NCBI GenBank assembly: GCA_022837185.1
Contig: JALHJD010000168.1
Coordinates: 1 to 6,821, forward strand
Length of the DNA stretch: 6,821 bases
Reading direction: 5' to 3'
DNA from: Desulfobacteraceae bacterium
GTDB taxonomy: Bacteria > Desulfobacterota > Desulfobulbia > Desulfobulbales > Desulfobulbaceae
In this document: one piece after another, positions 1-6,316 of the stretch
How the letters are laid out: every line of letters begins with the position of its first letter
Numbering within the stretch: position 1 is the first letter of the stretch
The notes under the pieces: generated by a model
Databases searched by the model: none
What the model was told of the DNA's origin: nothing
What the model saw: the letters and a program-made list of their open reading frames with translations, nothing else
Program-made: the position numbers and the translations under genes

Positions 1-497
1 TGGAATACGGCCTGAACACGGATGAAGAAAACCTGATCGGCATGGTTCGGGTCCGCTGGAATTTATTCAAAGGCTGGAAAGATCAGGCCAGGAAGGCCGA
101 AACCTCGTATCTGATCAGCGAGGCGCGCGAAATACGCAACAATACCCACCGCCAGGTGGTTGAGAGCGTCCGCCTGTCCTGGATGGCATACCAGGCGGCT
201 GTGAATCGAATGAGCTTCCTCCAGAAACGGGTTGAATCCAGTGATGCGACCGCCCTGGCCTATTCCCGGCAGTGGGATATCGGCAAACGGACGCTTCTGG
301 ACGTTCTCGATGCCGAGGCTGAGCGCATTGATGCCAGGCGGCAGCTCATCGACGCCCGGTTCGACGGGTTTATCGCCCAGTACCGGATCATGAACGGCAT
401 GGGAAAAATGGTGCACTGTCTGGACCTCGATTGGCCGGAGGAAGCGTATTTCGACGGTGAGGCCGGAACCACGGAGCGGGTTAAGGAAAATTCCTGA
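1..497 (+). CDS. lapE: TolC-family outer-membrane channel of a type I secretion system, LapE/AggA-like (5' truncated)
   Basis: Only the C-terminal ~164 residues are present. The first complete codon is at base 3 and the gene ends with TGA at 495-497. The fragment has the look of the second half of a TolC protomer. A beta-strand-like segment (GMVRVRWNLFKGWKDQ) is followed by long alpha-helical, coiled-coil-prone sequence with the phrases REIRNNTHRQVVESVRLSW and IGKRTLLDVLDAEAE, then a final AQYRIMNGMGKM turn. As I recall them, these match the AggA/LapE subgroup that pairs with LapB and LapC exporters. The protein would form the trimeric outer-membrane duct through which a LapA-like adhesin is threaded and in which it is held. 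The acidic tail after residue ~135 of the fragment is probably a periplasmic extension. The genes lapG and lapD downstream and lapB and lapC further on support the assignment. The family call is firm; the specific LapE name depends partly on context. Confidence 0.88.
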   Translation, partial: EYGLNTDEENLIGMVRVRWNLFKGWKDQARKAETSYLISEAREIRNNTHRQVVESVRLSWMAYQAAVNRMSFLQKRVESSDATALAYSRQWDIGKRTLLDVLDAEAERIDARRQLIDARFDGFIAQYRIMNGMGKMVHCLDLDWPEEAYFDGEAGTTERVKENS

Positions 498-555
498 GAG
501 CACGTCGTGTCGAAAGCCGCCCTCTGCCGATATGCAGTTCCATTGCTCACCACTG

Positions 556-598
556 ATGGTAACCGGGGGGGAGTGAGCCTCTGTCTCCCGGTTGCCAT
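556..598. repeat. Inverted repeat (12-bp stem) in the lapE-lapG gap
   Basis: The arm ATGGTAACCGGG (556-567) pairs with CCCGGTTGCCAT (587-598) over 12 positions with a single T-G wobble; the loop is 19 nt. A run of seven G residues (565-571) allows the pairing to slip, so that GAG at 571-573 can pair with CTC at 585-587. No T-run follows on either strand, so this is not a canonical intrinsic terminator. It sits 59 nt after the lapE stop and could be a Rho-assisted or mRNA-stabilising hairpin at the end of the upstream transcript, or a protein-binding site. The pairing is read directly from the sequence; its function is unknown. Confidence 0.6.
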
Positions 599-730
599 TG
601 ACTCTCCCTGTTTATTCCCACGGCATTGTTTTTCCCCTGATTTCGTTCATTCACCGCCCAGCGGGGCAGTTGGTTCAATTCATCCACTGGTCGAGGGGAT
701 TTTACCGGAAGCGGGCATACCATAGGCCTT

Positions 731-745
731 CCGGCACGGCGCCGG
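731..745 (+). promoter_or_regulatory. GC-rich hairpin immediately before the lapG start codon
   Basis: CCGGC (731-735) and GCCGG (741-745) can form a 5-bp all-GC stem around a 5-nt loop, ending 5 nt before the ATG at 751. This is where a Shine-Dalgarno sequence would be expected, and no purine-rich ribosome-binding motif is visible there. The hairpin could limit lapG translation. A stem this short in GC-rich DNA may also be chance, so confidence is low. Confidence 0.25.
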
Positions 746-750
746 TTCCG

Positions 751-1428
751 ATGAGATTTGATTTTCGGCAACACTTCTATTCCCTCCTCGCTGCGGGGTT
801 ACTCTTTTTTTCCTGTCTCGGACTGCTGCGGGCAGCCGCAGGGGACGGGTTCGAGCTGGAGAAGGAAGTGCTGTCGAGCGCGGAACGTATGTACGGCGGA
901 GAGGCCCGCAGTCGGCTACTCGCCTGGCAGGATCTGATTCGCGGCTCCGGCGGATTGTCGGAGCGGGGAAAGATGGACAAGGTGAATGGTTTTTTTAACG
1001 GGTTCGATTTCGTCAGCGATGAAAGCCACTGGGGGGTGGACGATTACTGGGCGACGCCGGTTGAATTCATAGCCAGCGGCGGAGGTGACTGCGAGGATTT
1101 TGCCCTGGCCAAGTATTTTACCCTCAAGGCGGTCGGGGTGTCTGAAGACAAGCTCAACCTGACCTATGTCAAAGCTCTCGGTCTCAATCAGGCCCATATG
1201 GTCCTGACATTTTATCCCGCTCCGGACGCGGAACCGCTGGTGCTGGACAATCTTGTCGATGATATCCTGCCGGCTTCAGCCAGGACGGACCTGCTGCCGG
1301 TCTACAGTTTCAACGGTTCCGGTCTCTGGATTGCAAAGCAGCGCGGCCGGGGGCGTCAGGTGGGGGACAGCGACCGGCTGCGGCGCTGGCAGGAACTGCT
1401 CGGAAGAATGCCCAATGGACTAAATTGA
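751..1428 (+). CDS. lapG: LapG: periplasmic calcium-dependent transglutaminase-like cysteine protease (adhesin-releasing)
   Basis: This 225-residue protein belongs to the LapG / bacterial transglutaminase-like cysteine proteinase family (peptidase C93). It cleaves the N-terminal retention module of a LapA-type adhesin in the periplasm and so frees the cell from the surface. Residues 1-30 form a Sec signal peptide: a basic start, hydrophobic stretch SLLAAGLLFFSCLGLL, then a likely cleavage near RAAA-GD. The catalytic triad reads C114 (in GGGDCEDF), H149 (NQAHMVL) and D166 (LVLDNL). D113 and E115 flank the cysteine, the arrangement tied to calcium binding in characterised LapG proteins. The DDYWATPVEF segment at 97-106 is also typical. 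The reading frame is open back to a TTG at 592, but I chose ATG 751 because it is the only Met ahead of the signal peptide and gives the usual family length. No clear Shine-Dalgarno precedes it. lapD follows after 13 nt, so the two are probably co-transcribed. Confidence 0.93.
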   Translation: MRFDFRQHFYSLLAAGLLFFSCLGLLRAAAGDGFELEKEVLSSAERMYGGEARSRLLAWQDLIRGSGGLSERGKMDKVNGFFNGFDFVSDESHWGVDDYWATPVEFIASGGGDCEDFALAKYFTLKAVGVSEDKLNLTYVKALGLNQAHMVLTFYPAPDAEPLVLDNLVDDILPASARTDLLPVYSFNGSGLWIAKQRGRGRQVGDSDRLRRWQELLGRMPNGLN

Positions 1429-1430
1429 TC

Positions 1431-1435
1431 GAGGA
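1431..1435 (+). promoter_or_regulatory. Ribosome-binding site of lapD
   Basis: GAGGA lies 6 nt before the ATG at 1442, just after the lapG stop. It supports that start and suggests translation of lapD from a shared lapG-lapD transcript. Confidence 0.65.
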
Positions 1436-1441
1436 CGCACC

Positions 1442-3406
1442 ATGACATTATACCGCCAACTCCTGATTTTCACCCTTGTGCTGTTCATTGTGCTGTTTAC
1501 GGGGACCTGGCTGGCCAAGCTGAAAACGACGCGAATGTTTCTTATCGATCAGCTGGAATCCCACGCCCAGGATACGGCAACCTCTCTGGGCCTGTCCATT
1601 TCGCCGTATATGGCGGAAAACGATCTGACCGCCGTGGAAACCATGTTCAATGCGGTGTTCGACCGGGGATATTACCGGGCCATCCAGTTCATCAATATCG
1701 AGGACAAGGTGGTCCTGGAAAGAATCCTCCCGGTCCGGATAGAGGGGATCCCGGAGTGGTTCATACACTTTGTGCCGCTGGAAGCCCCGAGAGCGTCGGC
1801 CATGGTCATGGCGGGCTGGCGCCAGGCAGGACAGGTGATTGTCGAGAGCCACCCCGGTTATGCCTATAAAACCCTGTGGGAAACGGTTGTCAGCACCACG
1901 CTCTGGTACGGCATCATGGGCCTCGCGGTCATCACGGTTGGAGGCATGGGACTGCAGTTCCTGCTCAGGCCCCTGCGGAGAGTGGAGCACCAGGCTGACG
2001 CCCTCTGCAGGCGGCAATATGAAATCCAGGAGAACCTGCCGCGGACCCGGGAATTGCGCACGGTGGTGGAGGCCATGAACCGGATGACCTACAAAATCAA
2101 GGAAATGTTTGATGAACAGGCGCGGGTCGCGGAACGGCTGAGAAAAAATGCCTATTCCGACTCCCTGACCGGGCTGGGCAACCGCCGCTATCTGGAGAGT
2201 CAGGTTGCAGCCAGGCTGGAGCGGGATAAAGGCGGGGCAAAGGGGACATTTCTGCTCCTTCAGATCAACGATCTCCAGGAATTGAATCGTCAGAAAGGAT
2301 TCCAGGCCGGCGACGACCTCCTGCAGAGGGTCGCCGGGCGGCTCCGGGATCTGACGCAGCTTGTTCCCCATGGTGCACTGGCACGACTTTCCGGGGGGGA
2401 TTTCGGCATATTCCTGCCGGATGCCGGCCTTGAGGATGGACGGCTGATCGCCCAGGACCTGGCCAGGGAATTCGCGCAGCTGGCGGTGGAACAGTTGACC
2501 CTTACCAATAATGTCGGTCATGTGGGCGGCGTGACCTATGACCGGAAAACGGATTTCGGTCAACTGCTCTCCGGCGCCGATACCGCTTTGCGGGCTGCCC
2601 AGCAGTCGGGAACGAACGCCTGGCAGATTGATTCGCTGGCAGGGGAGAATGACGCCGCGGTCCGTGGTCAAGGACGCTGGAAGGCCCTGCTCGACCAGGT
2701 GCTGGCGGAAAAAAATATCCTGCTGTTCGTCCAGAAAACCGTTCGCAGCGATGATTACGACACCATCCTCCATTACGAGGTTTTTTCCCGCATCAGGGAG
2801 GAATCAGGCGGACTGCTGCGGGCGGGGATGTTTATTCCGCTGGCGGAGCGGCTCGGCCTGGTTTCGGCCCTGGACAGGATCGTGCTGGAAAAGGCCATGC
2901 AGATCGATGCGGCAAAGCTGGGGGCCGACCAGCTGGCGGTCAATATATCCGCCTCATCGCTCAAGGACCCGGCATTTCGCGACTGGGTCCTGCAGTCCCT
3001 CCGCACTTTGCCGGCAACGGCGCCGAAACTGCGCTTTGAGTTTGTCGAATACAGCGCCGTGCAGCTGCTGGATACTGTCCGCGACTTCGGGGCGCAAATT
3101 CAGCAACTTGGCCACGGCTACGGACTTGATCACTTCGGTCACGGGTTTTCCAATTTCGGCTACCTGCAGTCATTGCGGCCTGACTATGTCAAGATAGACA
3201 GGGCCTATATCAACGAAATGACCGGCAGGGACACGGACAGCCATTTTTTTGTTGACTCCCTCACCAGTGTGGCCCATAGCCTTGATATCCTGGTTATTGC
3301 CGAGGGAGTGGAAAATGAAGAGCAGGCCGCCCTGCTGCGCGGCCTCAATCTTGACGGGATCCAGGGCCATTTCATCGGCCAGCCGGAGGAGGCCGGATCA
3401 GGATAA
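1442..3406 (+). CDS. lapD: LapD: inner-membrane c-di-GMP receptor with degenerate GGDEF and EAL domains
   Basis: This 654-residue protein has LapD architecture and length. TM1 is at ~5-25, a periplasmic LapD/MoxY-N-type sensor at ~26-148, TM2 at ~149-174, a HAMP and signalling helix at ~172-235, GGDEF at ~236-396 and EAL at ~413-648. W126 in the MAGWRQAG hairpin sits where characterised LapD proteins use a tryptophan to grip LapG. The GGDEF signature is replaced by SGGDF (317-321), so cyclase activity is not expected. The EAL motif is EVF (446-448) and the usual DDFGTG is DHFGHG (563-568), so the second catalytic aspartate is lost. Ligand-site residues remain: N501 in VNIS, E533 and E536, K584 in VKIDR and E621 in AEGVE. 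This pattern indicates a non-enzymatic c-di-GMP receptor. In the known mechanism, high c-di-GMP relieves autoinhibition and the periplasmic domain captures LapG, protecting the surface adhesin. Adjacent lapG strongly supports the call. Confidence 0.94.
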   Translation: MTLYRQLLIFTLVLFIVLFTGTWLAKLKTTRMFLIDQLESHAQDTATSLGLSISPYMAENDLTAVETMFNAVFDRGYYRAIQFINIEDKVVLERILPVRIEGIPEWFIHFVPLEAPRASAMVMAGWRQAGQVIVESHPGYAYKTLWETVVSTTLWYGIMGLAVITVGGMGLQFLLRPLRRVEHQADALCRRQYEIQENLPRTRELRTVVEAMNRMTYKIKEMFDEQARVAERLRKNAYSDSLTGLGNRRYLESQVAARLERDKGGAKGTFLLLQINDLQELNRQKGFQAGDDLLQRVAGRLRDLTQLVPHGALARLSGGDFGIFLPDAGLEDGRLIAQDLAREFAQLAVEQLTLTNNVGHVGGVTYDRKTDFGQLLSGADTALRAAQQSGTNAWQIDSLAGENDAAVRGQGRWKALLDQVLAEKNILLFVQKTVRSDDYDTILHYEVFSRIREESGGLLRAGMFIPLAERLGLVSALDRIVLEKAMQIDAAKLGADQLAVNISASSLKDPAFRDWVLQSLRTLPATAPKLRFEFVEYSAVQLLDTVRDFGAQIQQLGHGYGLDHFGHGFSNFGYLQSLRPDYVKIDRAYINEMTGRDTDSHFFVDSLTSVAHSLDILVIAEGVENEEQAALLRGLNLDGIQGHFIGQPEEAGSG

Positions 3407-3479
3407 AGGAGGGAGTGACGGGTACAATCCGGGGAAGAGGTGATTGTGATCCGGCAGGGAAAACGGGAAAAAGGATTTT

Positions 3480-3809
3480 TCAGATGATATCGTCGACCAG
3501 AAGCTGGTCGCCTTCCATCCGTTCCCGGACCTGCTTGCGCTCGTTGAGCTTGTTGCGCGCTTCCCGGGGCAGATCGGTCAGCATGATGACGTTTTTTTTC
3601 ACCAGCACATCGACCAGGTCCTCGATAATTCTGATAATGCTGACATCGGAGAGGGAAAGGAGATGGATCCAGGACTCCACCTTGTCGTCGCTGCCGAGAA
3701 AGGCAAGGACTTCCTCGTCCATGAGGTTTTTCTGTTCAACGGCGTTGCCGGTCGGGTTCTGATGGATGGCCCGTATGGTCCCGTCTTCATTCCGTTCGAT
3801 GTACAGCAT
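3480..3809 (-). CDS. Small conserved-looking acidic protein of unknown function
   Basis: This 109-residue protein starts at ATG 3809 on the minus strand and ends with TGA at 3480-3482. It has no signal peptide or membrane segment, so it is probably cytoplasmic. The N-terminus (MLYIERNEDGTIRAI) looks like a beta-hairpin. The centre and C-terminus look helical and charged: a DEEVLAFLG segment (31-39), then SDVSIIRIIEDLVDVLVKKN (54-73), TDLPREARNKL (78-88) and a basic RKQVRER patch. The SD-(x)n-EDL-DVL-KK-VI-TDLP pattern resembles small proteins often labelled 'tryptophan synthase subunit beta like' in proteobacterial genomes. That label is recollection and carries no real functional meaning, because no catalytic domain is present. 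The gene is convergent with lapD (73-nt gap) and divergent from lapB (236-nt gap). No strong Shine-Dalgarno is visible. I prefer this frame over the overlapping plus-strand frame (3415-3762), which encodes Ser/Arg-rich low-information sequence. Whether it takes part in Lap control is unknown. Confidence 0.75.
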   Translation of the reverse strand: MLYIERNEDGTIRAIHQNPTGNAVEQKNLMDEEVLAFLGSDDKVESWIHLLSLSDVSIIRIIEDLVDVLVKKNVIMLTDLPREARNKLNERKQVRERMEGDQLLVDDII

Positions 3810-3834
3810 GGCGTTTACCCGGTTCCAAGTGGAG

Positions 3835-3880
3835 TGGTGAAAGAAACAATTTCAACGTGCGGCTGGTGCAAAGAAACAAT
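3835..3880. repeat. Direct repeat pair with 30-bp periodicity in the divergent intergenic region
   Basis: TGGTGAAAGAAACAAT (3835-3850) recurs as TGGTGCAAAGAAACAAT (3864-3880), differing by one inserted C. The shared core AAAGAAACAAT starts at 3840 and at 3870, exactly 30 bp apart, or about three helical turns, so two bound proteins would sit on the same DNA face. The first copy also overlaps a small inverted repeat, TGAAA (3838-3842) and TTTCA (3850-3854). The pair lies just upstream of an AT-rich patch, between the minus-strand gene and lapB. It looks like a two-site operator; the binding protein cannot be identified from sequence. Confidence 0.55.
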
Positions 3881-3905
3881 ATATGGTAGTATTTAATATT
3901 ATTCT
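3876..3905. promoter_or_regulatory. AT-rich promoter-like patch between the divergent genes
   Basis: This is the most AT-rich stretch between the small minus-strand gene and lapB, with overlapping -10-like words (TAGTAT at 3887-3892, TATTTA at 3890-3895). I see no convincing -35 at 16-18 bp on either strand, which is common where transcription needs an activator. It directly abuts the 30-bp-spaced repeats. It could drive lapB, the minus-strand gene, or both. Confidence 0.25.
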
Positions 3906-3947
3906 TCCACAGATTCGCAGTCAAATATTGGATGAACATAAAGCGAT

Positions 3948-4010
3948 TCCGGCAGGCTCGCTTCTCTCCCGGCGGGTATCGCGTTGCCGGACCATTCTTG
4001 CCCGGTTTTT
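3948..4010 (+). promoter_or_regulatory. Possible attenuator-like pair of alternative hairpins in the lapB leader
   Basis: TCCGGCA (3948-3954) is perfectly complementary to TGCCGGA (3985-3991), which would give a long-loop hairpin. Part of the right arm (GCCGG, 3986-3990) can instead pair with CCGGT (4002-4006), forming a short stem that leads into TTTTT (4006-4010). The two pairings exclude each other, the logic of an antiterminator/terminator switch. The terminator-side stem is only 4-5 bp, so this is weak. No c-di-GMP riboswitch (GEMM) core could be matched. Confidence 0.22.
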
Positions 4011-4045
4011 CTGATTCTATCATTTACCGTCGATGAATCCAAGCT

Positions 4046-6262
4046 GTGCCGCGTGATTTTATGAACAGGAAAACGGAAAACACCGTGGGGATGCACGCGG
4101 CCGTGGATGAGCAGCCGTTCGAAGGGTGGCGTCTGGCAGGCGATACGGATGTTCACAACGACCCGTTGCTGGACAGTATTATCCTGCTGGCGCGTCTCCA
4201 CGGGCGGCCTGTCAGCCGGAATGTCGTCAGGGCCGGCCTCCCCCTGGTCAACAATGCGCTGACCGTCGAACTCTTCCCGCGGGCGGCCAGGAGGGCAGGG
4301 TTGTCTTCCAGGGTCCTCCGACAGTCCCTTCCAAACATCAATGAACTGACCCTTCCGGCAATCCTCCTGCTTGAGGGGCACCGGGCCTGCGTCCTGACCT
4401 CCATGGACCGGGAAGCGGAAACACTGACCGTGGTTTTTCCCGAGACCGGCATGGGAGAGGAGAAACTCCCCCTGGCGAAGATCGAAGAGGTCTATACCGG
4501 TTTTACCATTTTCGTGCAGCCGGAGTACAGGATCAGCGAACAGAATATTGAAAAGCAGGCCGAGGGCCCCGGGGGCTGGTTCTGGGGGGTGCTGTTCTCC
4601 TCCTGGCGGACGTACAGGGACGTGCTGATCGCTTCCCTGCTGATTAACATATTCGGTCTTGCCACGCCTTTTTATATTCTGAACGTCTATGACAAGGTCA
4701 TTGCCAATGCGGCCTACGAAACGCTCTGGGTCCTCACCTCGGGAATCCTGATCATTTATTTTTTCGAACTGCTGCTGCGGGGGCTGCGGGGATATTTTGT
4801 CGATGAGGCGGGGAAAAGGGCCAATCTGATTATCTCCGCGGCCCTGTTCGAGCGGGTGCTCGGCCTGCGCATGGAGGTGCGGCCCAAGTCGGTCGGCGCC
4901 TTTGCCAAGAACCTGCAGCAGTTTGACAGCATCAGGGATTTCATCACCTCCTTTTCCATCGTCACGGTGGTCGATCTGCCGTTTGTGTTCCTGGGGCTGT
5001 TCGCCATCTGGTATCTTGCCGGGGTCATGGTTCTCGTTCATATTGGCGGCATGGTCATCCTGGTCGCCTATGCCGCGTATGTTCAGGTACCGCTGCGCCA
5101 GGCGGTCCAGCGGACATTCAAGGCGTCGGCGCAGAAAAACGCGATTCTTGTCGAGGGGTTGAGCGGCATTGAAACGGTCAAGATGCACGGGGCGGAAAGT
5201 CAGCTGCAAAGGGCCTGGGAGGAATCGGTCAGTTTCATTTCCCGATGGGGCGCGAAGGCCCGCTTCCTGTCCAATTCGGTCAACCATGTATCCGGCTTCA
5301 TCCGCAACACCACCCTGGTCGCCGTTGTCGTGGTGGGGGTATATCAGGTGCTGAACGGCGACCTGACCAAGGGCGGGCTTATCGCCTGCGTTATCCTGAC
5401 CAGGCGGGTCATCAACCCCATGTCCCAGGTCGTCAACCTGGCAACCCGCTATCACCAGGCCAAGGAGGCGCTCGCCTCCCTGAACCGGATCATGAGCAAA
5501 GCAGTGGAACGGCCGCAGGGGAAGACATTTTTACACCGAACCCGCTTCCGGGGGGAAATTGAGATGAAAAATGTCACTTTTTCCTATCCCGGAACGACGA
5601 CGCCGGTGCTGAACAATCTGTCCCTGAAGATGAATGCCGGCGAACGGGTTGTGCTCATCGGTCCCATCGGCTCGGGCAAGACAACCGTGGGCAAATTGCT
5701 GCTGGGCCTGTATGAACCAACCGGCGGCATGGTCGCCATGGACGGCACGGACATCCGCCAGATCGATCCCTCCGAACTGCGGCATTTCATCGGCTGCGTC
5801 CCCCAGGACGTCAACCTGTTCAGCGGCACCGTCCGGGACAACATCACCCTCGGCACCTACGGCGTCGATGACGCCGATATTCTTCGGGCCGCGGAACTTG
5901 CCGGAGTGACCGATTTCGTCAAAAAGAATCCCCTGGGTTTTGACATGCAGGTGGGCGAGTTCGGCAAGGGACTGTCCGGCGGCCAGCGCCAGAGTGTCGC
6001 CATGGCCCGCGCTCTTCTTTTGGATCCGCCGATATTGCTTTTTGATGAACCGACCAGCTCGATGGACAACAAAACCGAGTCCGGACTGAAGCGGAGGCTT
6101 GCCGAGATTATCCAGGGAAAAACCTGCATCCTCATTACCCACCGGGCCTCGATGCTGGATATTGTCGACCGGGTGGTGGTGCTGGATTCAGGGCAGATCA
6201 TCGCCGACGGTCCGAAAGAGAGTGTGATGGATGACCTCAAAAGCGGGCATTTGTCGTTTTAG
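4046..6262 (+). CDS. lapB: LapB: type I secretion ABC exporter with protease-dead C39-like domain
   Basis: This inner-membrane ATPase powers export of a LapA-like adhesin through the LapC-LapE conduit. In 738-residue numbering, a C39-peptidase-like domain covers ~35-160, the ABC transmembrane domain ~185-475 (hydrophobic helices near 192-212, 228-243, 300-345 and 422-452) and the nucleotide-binding domain ~502-738. The C39-like domain lacks the catalytic cysteine: aligning DPLLDSIILLARLHGR (39-54) puts P40 at that position. H112 is kept, so the domain should bind substrate rather than cut it. The ATPase motifs are complete: Walker A GPIGSGKTT (539-547), Q587, signature LSGGQ (643-647), Walker B ILLFDEPT (663-670) and H699. 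The start is uncertain: GTG 4046 is the longest option, and ATG 4061 or ATG 4091 also fit, none with a strong Shine-Dalgarno. All options leave the C39-like domain intact. The gene is followed by lapC after 54 nt. Confidence 0.92.
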   Translation: MPRDFMNRKTENTVGMHAAVDEQPFEGWRLAGDTDVHNDPLLDSIILLARLHGRPVSRNVVRAGLPLVNNALTVELFPRAARRAGLSSRVLRQSLPNINELTLPAILLLEGHRACVLTSMDREAETLTVVFPETGMGEEKLPLAKIEEVYTGFTIFVQPEYRISEQNIEKQAEGPGGWFWGVLFSSWRTYRDVLIASLLINIFGLATPFYILNVYDKVIANAAYETLWVLTSGILIIYFFELLLRGLRGYFVDEAGKRANLIISAALFERVLGLRMEVRPKSVGAFAKNLQQFDSIRDFITSFSIVTVVDLPFVFLGLFAIWYLAGVMVLVHIGGMVILVAYAAYVQVPLRQAVQRTFKASAQKNAILVEGLSGIETVKMHGAESQLQRAWEESVSFISRWGAKARFLSNSVNHVSGFIRNTTLVAVVVVGVYQVLNGDLTKGGLIACVILTRRVINPMSQVVNLATRYHQAKEALASLNRIMSKAVERPQGKTFLHRTRFRGEIEMKNVTFSYPGTTTPVLNNLSLKMNAGERVVLIGPIGSGKTTVGKLLLGLYEPTGGMVAMDGTDIRQIDPSELRHFIGCVPQDVNLFSGTVRDNITLGTYGVDDADILRAAELAGVTDFVKKNPLGFDMQVGEFGKGLSGGQRQSVAMARALLLDPPILLFDEPTSSMDNKTESGLKRRLAEIIQGKTCILITHRASMLDIVDRVVVLDSGQIIADGPKESVMDDLKSGHLSF

Positions 6263-6303
6263 CTCCATCACGGTTGTCACGCGGAGGTTATTCAAGCGGT
6301 CAA

Positions 6304-6308
6304 AGGAG
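6304..6308 (+). promoter_or_regulatory. Strong ribosome-binding site deciding the TTG start of lapC
   Basis: AGGAG, within a longer purine run (6302-6316), lies 8 nt before TTG 6317. It is the best Shine-Dalgarno sequence in the window. It fixes the lapC start at a TTG, where no ATG exists near the expected N-terminus. Confidence 0.75.
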
Positions 6309-6316
6309 AGAGAAGG

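Larger units (their letters stand above)
498..750 (+). other. Intergenic region between lapE and lapG
   Basis: This 253-bp stretch contains the inverted repeat at 556-598 and the small GC hairpin at 731-745. A TTGACT word at 598-603 resembles a -35 box but has no good -10 about 17 bp downstream (GGCATT-like sequence at best). Open frames across it encode low-information sequence without a good start, so I see no gene. Whether lapG and lapD have their own promoter here or are read through from lapE cannot be settled by eye. Confidence 0.5.

Noticed and set aside
507..725. 72-codon plus-strand frame in the lapE-lapG gap
   Set aside because: GTG start without a Shine-Dalgarno, no recognisable composition or domain, and it spans the inverted repeat.
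592..750. N-terminal extension of lapG to TTG 592
   Set aside because: It would bury the signal peptide behind 53 extra residues and has no ribosome-binding site; ATG 751 gives the normal family length.
1448..2773. 441-codon open frame on the minus strand opposite lapD
   Set aside because: Antisense shadow of lapD, with no recognisable motif and compositional bias expected from the complementary codons.
3468..3480. AAAAA-GGA-TTTTT symmetry between lapD and the minus-strand gene as a bidirectional terminator
   Set aside because: The stem would be five A-T pairs with a 3-nt loop and no GC, too weak to terminate.
3494..3510. Perfect 7-bp inverted repeat CGACCAG-AAG-CTGGTCG as a terminator
   Set aside because: It lies inside the C-terminal codons of the minus-strand gene and no T-run follows on either strand.
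3415..3762. 115-codon plus-strand frame overlapping the small minus-strand gene
   Set aside because: Ser/Arg-rich low-information translation; the minus-strand frame has a much more protein-like pattern of hydrophobic and charged residues.
3864..3880. Sigma-54 promoter based on TGGTGC
   Set aside because: There is no GC-containing -12 element at the required spacing.
3855..3886. Possible GEMM (c-di-GMP-I) riboswitch because of a GTGCAAAG-like word upstream of a c-di-GMP-linked operon
   Set aside because: Only a short word resembles the GACGCAAAGCC element; the paired helices, GNRA-type tetraloop and rest of the core are absent.
3899..5455. Long 518-codon open frame on the minus strand opposite lapB
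   Set aside because: It is antisense to lapB, whose domains and ATPase motifs are unmistakable. The translation is rich in Pro, Gln, Asp and Gly without recognisable domains, typical of an antisense shadow in GC-rich DNA.
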